From JALZUR01 sp965205365 (lineage in GTDB: Bacteria; Bdellovibrionota; Bdellovibrionia; Bdellovibrionales; UBA1609), in assembly GCA_965205365.1 (NCBI GenBank), contig CBDBGT010000010.1, positions 186,001 through 250,000 of the forward strand: a stretch of 64,000 nt of DNA, in the 5' to 3' direction. The notes below the pieces were generated by a model that ran no database searches, had not been told where the DNA came from, and saw only the letters and a program-made list of their open reading frames with translations. Position 1 is the first letter of the stretch; each line of letters begins with the position of its first letter. The position numbers were made by a program, and so were the translations under genes. Shown piece by piece: positions 54,716-63,365 of the stretch.

Positions 54716-56499
54716 CCTGACTTCGACACAACACGGCGCATAAAGCTAATAAAATCAAGCACTTAGATTTTGCTGGGGTCACTACATTTGCTCTTTAACT
54801 AGGCGAATACAGTCCTTTCTCTTAAGGTTTAAAACTTGGTAAATTTTCTTTAAAACAGGAGTAGTCTTAGATACAAGCTCATAAAATCGCCCCGTACTAG
54901 AGTCTTTTAAAACACTGTACTCATCTCTATTTAACTCCTCTTTAAGATCTAAAAAACTAAACTCTAATTGGTTTTCCTTAATAAGCTTATTTACTCTACA
55001 AACAATTGCATATGCTAGAAAACAAATTCCAATATGAGCCTTAATCCTCTCAGACTTCCAATGAAAAATAGGTCGCATCTTTAAGTCTGTCTTATTTATT
55101 CTAAACGCTTGTTCTATTTTCCACAGCCCTCTATAACGCTCTAAAACTTCAGCTGCAGACTTGTCTTCAAGATTTGTAATGACACCATGAAAACCATCCC
55201 ACTGAGCGTCTCTACTAATCTTACACTTATCAACCTCTACATCCCCCTTAAAAGACTTAAGGTACTTTTTCGTTCCATAATTAGTTATAAGGTCACTTGC
55301 TTTAAGTTTTCCATCTTTGGCTTTCTTTAAAAGACGAACAATTATCTTTTCCCGGTCAAATGCATCTTTATAAGCTCTTTTATTAGAATACCCAACAACA
55401 AGCCTTCTCCTCTTGTGCTCAAACTCTCTAACCCACTGCAGTTCATTGCTCACCACATGGGGTTTAAAGTTTTTATGACAGATTTCTTCTTTTAAATTCT
55501 TTGGTAAAGATTTTAACTTAGCCCCCACAATATAATGAATGTTTTCAGCTTCTAGTAAAACTAAGTTTGCCTCATTAAACATACCTCTATCAGCCACAAG
55601 GGTAACTTGATTTACATTAAAACGGGTTTTTAAGTTTTTAACTATCTCTATTAATGTGTTGCCCTCATAAGTGTTGCCAGGAAAAAGCTCATAAGTTACT
55701 GGGTGTCCCTGTGAGTTTGTAACCAAGGCGAGAACAACTTGAGTTTCTTTAAACTTAGCATCCTTACTAAAACCATTGGCTCTAAGTTCATCTGAAGTAA
55801 AGCTTTCAAAATATAGCGTTGTGACATCAAAGAACATAACGTCAACCTGGTCATTAAAAAGGTTTAGAGTGGAATTTAAGACTTTTGATTTTAGTCTTTC
55901 TTCGTTTAGAAAAACTCTGTCCATCATACGGTATGTCTTATGAAGAGGAAGGGGTTTTGAGAAAACTTTTTTTAAGCTATCTGCTGTTTTTCTTTTACTC
56001 TGCGGCCTAGAGATTCTTGCTAAAACACAATCTTGAAGAATAGAGTTCCACTCATCATCTTTTTTTGTGTTTTTTATGATATCGTTAAAGTTCATTTGAT
56101 TATAAACTTTGCCTAAAACTGTGTGAATGCCTTGGTTAACACGATCTTGCTCAGATAGATTCTTTATATCCACTAGCTCTGGGTTTCTTGTGCTGGCTTT
56201 TTTTGTGCAAGTCGTGGAGTGCACAGTTTCTTCCATTCCAGGAAGGGCTGGGTTTCTTGTGTTTTTTAGCTCTATTATTAAGTCCTGTGCTGCTTTCTTA
56301 ATAATGGCTATTTCTCTTGCATCCTTGTGTTGTCCCAGAGTTCTAATGACTTTTTGAATAACTTTATTTTTTACTCGAGTAGATTCCCCCGGTTTTTGGA
56401 TAGTTGGGACCTGAGAGAAAAATTAATTATTTAAAATTCAGTTTAACTTTTGAAATCCACTTTATTTAAACAATATCAGGGGCTTAAAAAGGAAAACAC

Positions 56500-58040
56500 A
56501 TGAAAAACAATAACCTCAATAAAACTTATAATGAAAACTTTAAACTCAACGCTGTGAAAAAATTACTCGCTGACAAAAAAGGACTCACTTACACCGCTAG
56601 TAAACTTAACATTGCCTCTTCAACCCTCTATGGATGGAAGAAAAAATATGCTAATTTAAATTCTATGACCCACAGCAACAGCAATAAAAAACTCTCTCTT
56701 GAAGACAAACTTAACTTTATTAAAAAAACTCAATCTTTAAATGAAAACGAACTTGGAAAATTTCTTAGAGAAAATGGACTTAACTCTTCAGACCTTATTA
56801 ATTTTGAAAAAGAATTACTTGGACAAAATCCTGTTGGAAGACCTTCACTTGATCCTGAAATTAAAACTTTAAGGAAAGATAAAATAAACTTAGAAAGATC
56901 TTTAAATCGAGCTGAAAAAGCTCTAGCTGAACAGTCTGCTAGAATCATCTTGTTAAAAAAAAGCCACGAGATCTGGGGGGTCAAAGAGGACGAAGATTAA
57001 GTCCTGATGACAAAGAAGTTTGTCTTGAATTAATTAACACCTCTTCTAAAAATGGCTGTAGACTTAAACTTGCCTGCAGCGATTTAGAAATTGATATTAA
57101 AACTTTCAACCGCTGGAAACTTTCTTTAACTGATAAAAGAAAAGGACCCTTATCGCCTCCAAAAAATAAATTAAGTGATAAAGAAAAAGATGAGATCATT
57201 AACACCTGTACTTTAAAAAAGTATGTTGATGACTCTCCTCATGTGATAGTTTCAAAACTTGCAGATGATGGAGTTTATTTAGCAAGTGAATCAAGTTTTT
57301 ATAAAGTTTTAAAAGAGAATAAACTTTTAGTTCATAGAGGAAGAACAAAACCAAAAACTAAACAAAAGCCAAAAGGAATGACTGCAACGGAAGTGAATCA
57401 AGTTTATTCTTGGGATATTACTTATTTAAAAACTTCGGTGCGGGGTCGGTTTTATTATTTATATATGTTTATGGATGTGTTTAGTAGAAAGATTGTAGGT
57501 TATAAAGTACACGTTAGAGAAAGTATGGATTTATCATCAGAGTTAATTAAAAAGATTTGTGAGAGAGAAAAAATAAAAAGAAATGAGCTAGTATTACATT
57601 CAGATAATGGCGGCTCAATGAAGGGAGCAACGATGCTAGCAACACTTGATTGGTTGGGAGTTTCAAGTTCATTTAGTAGGCCGAGTGTAAGTAATGACAA
57701 TGCCTATTCAGAAAGTTTATTTAAGACGTTAAAGTATGTGCCGGATTATCCAGAGTTTTTTAAAAGCATAGGTGATGCAAGAGACTGGGTTGATAGTTTT
57801 GTTAATTGGTACAATGAAGAGCATCGTCACAGTGGAATAAAGTTTGTGACGCCATCAGAGCGTCATTTAGGAAAAGATAAAGAGATATTAGAAAAGCGTA
57901 AGGAAGTTTATGAAGCAGCAAGAAGGTTAAAGCCAGAGCGCTGGAGTGGCAGAGGAATTAGGAATTGGGAGCGAGAGAATGTGGTGTATTTAAATTGTTT
58001 GCCAAGTGAAAAAGTAGTTGTTATGAAGAATGTGGTTTAA
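56500..58040 (+). CDS. IS3-family transposase OrfAB (programmed -1 frameshift)
   Basis: OrfA (56500-57000, 166 residues) has a helix-turn-helix (NENFKLNAVKKLLADKKGLTYTASKLNIASSTLYGWKKKY) and a coiled coil. OrfB lies in the -1 frame and continues to 58040 with an rve DDE domain: Asp in SWDITYLKT, Asp in VLHSDNGGSM and Glu in NAYSESLFKTLKY, then PERWSGRGIRNW. Its N-terminal part extends open, with LSPDDKEVCLEL...TFNRWK, back to about 56962, so the join is at the heptamer A AAA AAA (56955-56961, within eight A before G). Both reading frames are otherwise intact. A GTG at 57243 is not needed. Confidence 0.87.
56955..56962 (+). promoter_or_regulatory. A-run -1 frameshift site
   Basis: In the OrfA frame the codons are TTA AAA AAA AGC, so A AAA AAA sits in the classical slippery phase. 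After a -1 slip the reading enters OrfB as K-P-R-D-L-G-G-Q-R-G-R-R-L-S. A G-run (GGGGGG, 56975-56980) follows but I did not establish a stem-loop. Confidence 0.75.
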
Positions 58041-58286
58041 CTGAATTAAATTTCCCTTCAGGTCCCAACTATCCAAAAATTTTCCGGATTCAACTATTCT
58101 AATTGAAACACTTCCGTTTGGTTTTTTTACTTCTCGAATAAACATGGCTATTAAAATTACTAGCCTAAAAATACTTGTAAAGAAAAAAAAGGGGTCACTA
58201 CATTTTGAGTTTTAGACTTTTTAACCTTCTCTGGTGCGTATATTTGAACTCAAGAGGGGCTTTTTAACAGGAGTGTCGAAGTCAGG

Positions 58287-58355
58287 AAAAACTTGAAGAG
58301 CTTCCAGAGCCACTTAAAGTTGGATAAGTGTGTACGTCCTGACACATAGTTTACT
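58287..58355. repeat. 69-bp direct repeat flanking IS1634-family copy 2 (right)
   Basis: Partner of 54647-54715, holding a non-functional copy of the last 13 codons of higA and one copy of the 20-bp repeat. It ends 14 nt before the tRNA-His gene. Confidence 0.93.
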
Positions 58356-58369
58356 GTAGAAGGAAAAAA

Positions 58370-58446
58370 TGGGGCGATCGACGGGGCTTGAACCCGCGAC
58401 AACCGGAATCACAATCCGGGACTCTACCAACTGAGCTACGACCGCC
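58370..58446 (-). tRNA. tRNA-His (anticodon GTG)
   Basis: The reverse complement folds with acceptor GCGGTCG/CGATCGC, anticodon arm with loop TTGTGAT (anticodon GTG), and T arm GCGGG-TTCAAGC-CCCGT. The encoded extra G at position -1 pairs with C73, the identity mark of tRNA-His, and CCA is encoded. Confidence 0.96.
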
Positions 58447-58620
58447 AGAATAAACTTAAAAGAAAAACCTAGTGTAAATCTATAAAATGAGCAAGAAAAG
58501 ATTTTTCCAGTATTCTTAAATATTTAGGTATATAAATTTAGACTGGATCTTATAATTTCTTAAAAGGTTAGCAGTTAATTTTTAGCTCTTCATACACCTC
58601 TAAATATTACTAAAAACAAT

Positions 58621-59430
58621 TTATAATACCAACGCCACCCTCTGCTCTTTCTTTAATACCATAGGTAAAACCTCTTCACCTTGCTTATTAAAAAAAAAGT
58701 ATAACGATAATGCATTTAACAAAGCTTCAAAATTTCCCTTGCTCTTAATTAAACTTTCTTTATCCTCTTCATAAAGGAAAAAATTTTTTTCAATTTTTGT
58801 TAAAAAAAATCTTCGATTATCTTCTGTTATTTCTGACTTATAAAAATTTCTCAAAACAGACTTTCTTAAACCGTATTTTAAACCAATTCTCCATAAAGAC
58901 ACCTTTGGAAAAGTTTCAATAAATTCAAGCCTTTTTAGGCCTTTAACTAAAAACTGCCCTCTACCATAAAAAGAAGATCTACTTGATCCAAATGCAGGCT
59001 CTAAAGGAAATTTCTCCTCAAGTAAATTTGCCACATAGTAGTCTAAAGCTCTTTCTGAATAAGGTGATGGTATTTTTCTACCCTTACTAGAAGTTAAACT
59101 TAGTTTATTTGCCTTTTTATATTCCCTTACAAGCCACTTAACCTCTGTAACTTTACAAGCCTTCACCCCTGGACAAACTTTCTTGCACCCAATACATGGA
59201 GGTGGAAAAAGAGGAAAGTTTACCCCTATAGCTTTCACTCCTTTATAAGATAAAATTTGTTTTTTTAAAAGTTCATCTGGATAAAAATCTAATTTAGAAC
59301 CTTTAAAATCATAAACTATATTAGAAAGAACAACCTTATTATGACCCCTATATTTTTCTAAAACTAAAAGACTACTTTTATCTTTTTTAATGCCACTTAA
59401 ATTTAATCCTAAGTACAATTCTTTCTTCAC
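58621..59430 (-). CDS. DUF429-like (RNase H-fold) protein, unusual active site
   Basis: A 269-residue protein. The start (ELYLGLNLSGIKKDKSSLLVLEKY) and ...VKAIGVNFPLFPPP... resemble the two motifs of DUF429 proteins, predicted RNase H-like nucleases, which normally read GxDxxxx and IDxPLGLP. Here both conserved Asp positions hold Asn (GLNLSG, GVNFPL). It then has a cysteine cluster CIGCKKVCPGVKAC (4 Cys) and a region EFIETFPKVSLWRIGLKYGL like the DUF429 E-x-YP motif. The assignment is tentative. It starts directly after the GHMP-kinase stop. Confidence 0.6.
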   Translation of the reverse strand: MKKELYLGLNLSGIKKDKSSLLVLEKYRGHNKVVLSNIVYDFKGSKLDFYPDELLKKQILSYKGVKAIGVNFPLFPPPCIGCKKVCPGVKACKVTEVKWLVREYKKANKLSLTSSKGRKIPSPYSERALDYYVANLLEEKFPLEPAFGSSRSSFYGRGQFLVKGLKRLEFIETFPKVSLWRIGLKYGLRKSVLRNFYKSEITEDNRRFFLTKIEKNFFLYEEDKESLIKSKGNFEALLNALSLYFFFNKQGEEVLPMVLKKEQRVALVL

Positions 59431-60432
59431 TTAAGGGCCTATTAACTCAAATGGAAGAACTAAGATTTTTTTATTAAGCAGTGCTTTTTGTACTATTTTT
59501 TTATCTTTGGGGCGGTGAAGTACTAAGACACAGCCTCCACCTCCAGCTCCACAAATTTTTAAAGATAGTACTTTATCAATAATCATTAAACGCTCTAAAA
59601 AAACCTTTAGTTCTGAGCTAACATAAGATTTTGACACTTTTTTTCTTGCTAAAAGCTCTTGTTCAAAACACTTTGACAGTTCATTTACATTTTGAGACTC
59701 AACAGCTTTTTTAGCCTCAATTGAAATTCTAGCTAGCTTATTAAGAGAATTTTCTACTTTCAAATCCCTATCAATATACTGTTTTAATATCTCCCAATTG
59801 TTTACCCCTGAATGGTGCTTAATCTGAGAATCTACTATTGTTATACAATCTTTCCAGTAATTTAGGGTTTTACTCATATCAAACCTTACAAACCCTGATG
59901 CTTTATACTGAATAAAATTAAGACCCTTTTTTATAGGTGAAAAATAATCTTGAATCCCTGCTGGAGCTTGAAGCACTCTAGATTCAATATTTTTAGCTAT
60001 TTCCATAATACTCTTTTCAGTATAGTTATTTTCATTAACACTAAATAAAACCTTAAGAATTGAAATAAGTAGGCTTGAACTTCCACCAAGCCCTGAAGCC
60101 GTTGGGGATTCAGATTTTATGTGCCATTCTCCAACACCCTTTTCTTTATTATCTAAAATAAGAAATGCTTCTTGCAATAAGGATAGTTGAGTATCTTTAT
60201 TGTCAAAAAAATCATCTAAACTTAAAAATTTAAAGTTCTTTTTAAAATCAGGGCTTTGAACAAAGACTTGCATTTTATCACTTTCTTTAAAAACAACTGA
60301 GGTGTAGCAAGAAATTGAACAATTCACAGTGGATGCATGAGAAACTAAAACTGATAAGGGCCAAAGGTCTAGGGTTCCTCCGGCTAAATCAACTCTTGTT
60401 GCAGATTTTGACTTAAAAATTCTTTCAGCCAT
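59431..60432 (-). CDS. GHMP-family sugar kinase-like protein
   Basis: A 333-residue GHMP kinase. ATRVDLAGGTLDLWPLS at the N-terminus, the ATP loop SPTASGLGGSSSLLISIL (about 107-124) and the third motif KICGAGGGGCVLVL (about 293-306). The first motif (DLAGGTLD) is like HddA-type D-glycero-D-manno-heptose 7-phosphate and related sugar-1-kinases, suggesting a sugar substrate for envelope polysaccharide or LPS (inference). Starts abutting the DUF4340 stop. Confidence 0.82.
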   Translation of the reverse strand: MAERIFKSKSATRVDLAGGTLDLWPLSVLVSHASTVNCSISCYTSVVFKESDKMQVFVQSPDFKKNFKFLSLDDFFDNKDTQLSLLQEAFLILDNKEKGVGEWHIKSESPTASGLGGSSSLLISILKVLFSVNENNYTEKSIMEIAKNIESRVLQAPAGIQDYFSPIKKGLNFIQYKASGFVRFDMSKTLNYWKDCITIVDSQIKHHSGVNNWEILKQYIDRDLKVENSLNKLARISIEAKKAVESQNVNELSKCFEQELLARKKVSKSYVSSELKVFLERLMIIDKVLSLKICGAGGGGCVLVLHRPKDKKIVQKALLNKKILVLPFELIGP

Positions 60433-61797
60433 CTACTTCACTTCATCATAAAATTTAAATTTAAAAATTTCATTTACTTCTTGCTTTAAGGCTATGACAT
60501 AAGCTTTTTGAAATTGATTTGTTGCTATTAAAACACATTGTTTTAATTTACTTTCCTTTTCACACTTAACGTTTTGCCCCACAGAGTACTTTACAAGATT
60601 CTTTCCATTTTTCATAAGATAGATTTTTTTATTCGCACTTTTAAAAAAAAAATTCTTATCTGAAACAAATCTTTTATAATTTATTTCTTTAAGTTTATTT
60701 AAAAAAACAAAAACTCTTGCTCCATTAAAATTATCCTGTTTTTTTTCATCCCTACCTAAAACCCAAATATTATCCTTAAATTGAAATGTTTGAGACTGTT
60801 TTCCTACTCTTATATTGAGTTTATCAATGTCCCCATTAGGCACATCACCATCAACATCTTTAAAAGACCTTAAATCCAGGGGGTTAACCATAAGAGTGCT
60901 CTCAGCTCCCTTATCCACATTAAGAGTATGTTCAGGTCTATAGCTTGAAATTGCATAATTTTTTTTATAAAAATTTAAAGAAAACTCCCCCTCCCTATCT
61001 ATATTTATAACAATACTTGAAGTTTTATCTTTTAAGCTAACCTTTTTCTCACTAAAGCCCTCATGTAGATAAGTTTTTAATTCATTTATATATGAGTCTA
61101 CCTTTGCTTCATCAAAACTCCAATCTTTTAACTCACTAGATGTCCACACATCTTTTTTAATTAGAGAAAAATACACCTTCCCTCTTTTATAAAAAGAAAT
61201 TTTTTTTAAAAGACTTAAGGGATATGCAACCTCCCAATTAAAAAGCTGTAGACTTCTTAATTTCTCTACTTTTTTAGAAAAAACCTCTTTCCATTCACTA
61301 CTTGAGGAATAAAGTTTTTCCATTCCTTTAAATTTCACCTTTAGGTAAGCGCTTCCATCAAAAGCCTCTTTTTCTGAAAGCTGAACAAGAGTTTCTTCCC
61401 CTAGATTTGTAATATATACTATTTTATTCAATTCATTATCTAAAGAAAAATCAGCCCAATTTAAGGGTTCTTCCCCATCACTAAGATTGCGCCCTTTTTG
61501 AGAAAGTCCTTTTAAAATCCATTCCTCCGTTACTCTATAATTTAGATAATCTGTATACGGAGAAACCATTTTCCATATAGGCTTTTTATTGTCTTTTTCT
61601 AAAAAATAATTTTTAAATTTAACCTGTTTAATTTCATTTGAACCAAATTGCACAACCCTGCTCTTAGCCTCTTTAGTTTCCTCTTCTTTTTGAAATTTCT
61701 TAAGCTCTAAAACAGCTAGTACAGTAAAAAATGATACAATTACAGAAAAAATAGCAGTTTTTATAAAGTCTTTTTTTAAAATACGCATTTTAATCAT
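60433..61797 (-). CDS. DUF4340-domain protein
   Basis: A 454-residue protein with one N-terminal membrane helix (IKTAIFSVIVSFFTVLAVL) and a periplasmic part of repeated two-layer beta units (VVQFGSNEIKQVKFKN, WKMVSPYTDYLNYRVTEEWILKGLS, FSLDNELNKIVYITNLGEETLVQL...). DUF4340 proteins occur next to GldG-type ABC auxiliary proteins, as here. They overlap by 4 nt (ATGA), indicating coupling and likely complex formation. Cargo unknown. Confidence 0.82.
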   Translation of the reverse strand: MIKMRILKKDFIKTAIFSVIVSFFTVLAVLELKKFQKEEETKEAKSRVVQFGSNEIKQVKFKNYFLEKDNKKPIWKMVSPYTDYLNYRVTEEWILKGLSQKGRNLSDGEEPLNWADFSLDNELNKIVYITNLGEETLVQLSEKEAFDGSAYLKVKFKGMEKLYSSSSEWKEVFSKKVEKLRSLQLFNWEVAYPLSLLKKISFYKRGKVYFSLIKKDVWTSSELKDWSFDEAKVDSYINELKTYLHEGFSEKKVSLKDKTSSIVINIDREGEFSLNFYKKNYAISSYRPEHTLNVDKGAESTLMVNPLDLRSFKDVDGDVPNGDIDKLNIRVGKQSQTFQFKDNIWVLGRDEKKQDNFNGARVFVFLNKLKEINYKRFVSDKNFFFKSANKKIYLMKNGKNLVKYSVGQNVKCEKESKLKQCVLIATNQFQKAYVIALKQEVNEIFKFKFYDEVK

Positions 61798-63365
61798 GCA
61801 CCTCTTTTTCTAAACCATACAATAGCTGCAATGACCAAAAAAACTAGCGGAATTAATATTGGAAAAATCAACACAAAGGCAGAGTTGGCAGTGGTCAGCA
61901 CAAACTTTGTATCAGTTATAGCCCTTGGCCTAATGGAAATTAGGTTTGTTTCACCTAAAAGCTTAGCAAATGTATTTAGTGCTAAATCTTTATTAAAACC
62001 TATTTGAAAATAAGCGTCTGTCATAAAATCACTATCTCCAAACACAGCTAGTAAAAACATAGAGCCCTCACCCTCTCCATGATCATGCTCACTAGAGTCA
62101 TTTTTAAAGGTTCCTTTTACAGTCATAGCTACAGTTACTGCTTCTGGTTTCTTCCCCTGAACTTCTACTTGGTAGTTTTCTAAGTTTTGAACTGGAATAA
62201 TCACAGGAGGTGTTTTGACCATTTCACTAATGCTAAATTTTGACCCCTCTTTTTTAAGACCCGTAGCTTCATAAAAAAGAGTTATAGCATTTTCATCAAT
62301 ATCTTGAGTAATTGGATTAGACTGATCAAAGTCTTGCCCTAGAACAGACATAGCATCAGCCCCAGCCACTGTCTGTGTTGCAAGCAAAAAGTTTTTCTGA
62401 ATTGTTATACCTACACCTTTAGAAAGCTCATTAAGATTACCCTGTTGTGATGGGTCTGATGCTAAAAGCAATCTTCCGCCATGAACTATGTATTCTTTTA
62501 ACTTTAATATCTCTTTTTGGAGTAAAGCCTTTTTAGGTCCAAGTATTGCAATCATTCCAGCATCTTCTGGAATCTTTTGAGCTTGAAGAAGGTTTAGCTC
62601 TTTAATAATAAGCCCTTTAGCCCTTAAAGAGTCCCCTAATAAAAAAACCCCATTCCCCTCCTCTGGAGCTTTTTTAATACTTCTTTCACCATGCCCTGTT
62701 AAAAAATAAATTACTTTAGAATCTGCCCGCCCAAGCCTAAATAAAGCTGAAGTTATAGTTTCTTCACCAATGGGCTCTCTAACACGCTCAGTTCGCCCAC
62801 CCTGCTTTAAAAAAACAACAACCTTTCCTTTATCCTCTCTTTTTAAAACTTGAGATGATGTGGGGTCTTTATGAGCGTCAACAAAGAAAGTTTTAATTTT
62901 TGAACTTTCTCGTAAATATTTTTTAAATAAAAGCTTAAGCCCTATATTTTGACTCCCATGTACTTTTCCTTGATAGTAGACCTTAAATTCAACTTCTGTA
63001 CCTAAAGAATCTAAAACCTCTAAGCTTTGTAGAGATAAGGAATTAATCTTACCCCCTGTAATATCTATAGATTTATCATATCGAAACACAAAAAAATTAA
63101 TACATATATACAAAACAACACCTAGCAACATAAGTGTTCCCATATTCATTCCATACTTAGTCGTTCGCATTGAAAAAAACTCCAGTATTATTTTGTAACT
63201 GAAAGCCATTGCTCCAAAAAATAACACTAACGCAATAAAAAATAAATATTCAGAATACATAACCCAATCATTTAAAAAGAGCCTTGGCACACCAATAACG
63301 ATAAGAATAAGCCCACAAAAAAGAAACAGTCCCTTAGAATAATTTTCTAGCTTCATACTATTCAC
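61794..63365 (-). CDS. GldG-like ABC transporter auxiliary protein
   Basis: A 523-residue membrane protein. N-terminal hydrophobic helices (about 10-90), a large periplasmic Rossmann-like part (ITGGKINSLSLQSLEVLDSLGTEVEFKVYYQG ... SKVIYFLTGHGERSI ... AILGPKKALLQKEILKLKEYIVHGGRLLLASDPSQQGNL) and a final C-terminal helix (FVLIFPILIPLVFLVIAAIVWF) followed by RKRG. This matches GldG/'ABC-type uncharacterised transport system' proteins. It follows the permease by 0-1 nt and overlaps the DUF4340 gene. GldG supports gliding in Bacteroidetes; its role outside that phylum is unsettled. Confidence 0.87.
   Translation of the reverse strand: MNSMKLENYSKGLFLFCGLILIVIGVPRLFLNDWVMYSEYLFFIALVLFFGAMAFSYKIILEFFSMRTTKYGMNMGTLMLLGVVLYICINFFVFRYDKSIDITGGKINSLSLQSLEVLDSLGTEVEFKVYYQGKVHGSQNIGLKLLFKKYLRESSKIKTFFVDAHKDPTSSQVLKREDKGKVVVFLKQGGRTERVREPIGEETITSALFRLGRADSKVIYFLTGHGERSIKKAPEEGNGVFLLGDSLRAKGLIIKELNLLQAQKIPEDAGMIAILGPKKALLQKEILKLKEYIVHGGRLLLASDPSQQGNLNELSKGVGITIQKNFLLATQTVAGADAMSVLGQDFDQSNPITQDIDENAITLFYEATGLKKEGSKFSISEMVKTPPVIIPVQNLENYQVEVQGKKPEAVTVAMTVKGTFKNDSSEHDHGEGEGSMFLLAVFGDSDFMTDAYFQIGFNKDLALNTFAKLLGETNLISIRPRAITDTKFVLTTANSAFVLIFPILIPLVFLVIAAIVWFRKRGA

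Larger units (their letters stand above)
56387..58087 (+). mobile_element. IS3-family insertion sequence nested in IS1634 copy 2
   Basis: About 1701 bp. Imperfect inverted termini share TTTTTGGATAGTTGGGACCTGA (left at 56393, right as its reverse complement to 58082), with outermost ends CC-rich/CCGG. The target bases ATTC appear on both sides (56383-56386 and 58088-58091), a 4-bp target repeat; two of these bases could belong to the element. It carries one frameshifted orfA/orfB transposase and looks complete. Confidence 0.88.
54782..58145 (-). pseudogene. IS1634-family transposase, split by IS3-family element
   Basis: The start (MFIREVKKPNGSVS, 58145 downwards) is separated from the rest by the insertion at 56387-58087. 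A 484-residue fragment from ATG 56236 is open but lacks the first part of the protein. DDE residues are all present in the fragment, yet loss of the N-terminus probably makes it inactive. Not frameshifted otherwise. Confidence 0.92.
54716..58286 (-). mobile_element. IS1634-family insertion sequence, copy 2, interrupted
   Basis: Ends CCTGACTTCGACAC (54716) and GTGTCGAAGTCAGG (to 58286). Length 3571 bp, exactly the 1866 bp of copy 1 plus 1705 bp: a 1701-bp IS3-family element and a 4-bp target repeat. Opposite orientation to copy 1. Transposase nearly identical to copy 1 but split near its N-terminus. Confidence 0.95.

Noticed and set aside
57243..57500. GTG at 57243 as the true start of OrfB
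   Set aside because: The same frame is open with family-like residues upstream to about 56962, so OrfB is better made by frameshift from OrfA.
53579..58446. Prophage or integrative element at tRNA-His
   Set aside because: No integrase and no att-like repeat of the tRNA 3' end; the repeats seen belong to IS1634 copy 2.
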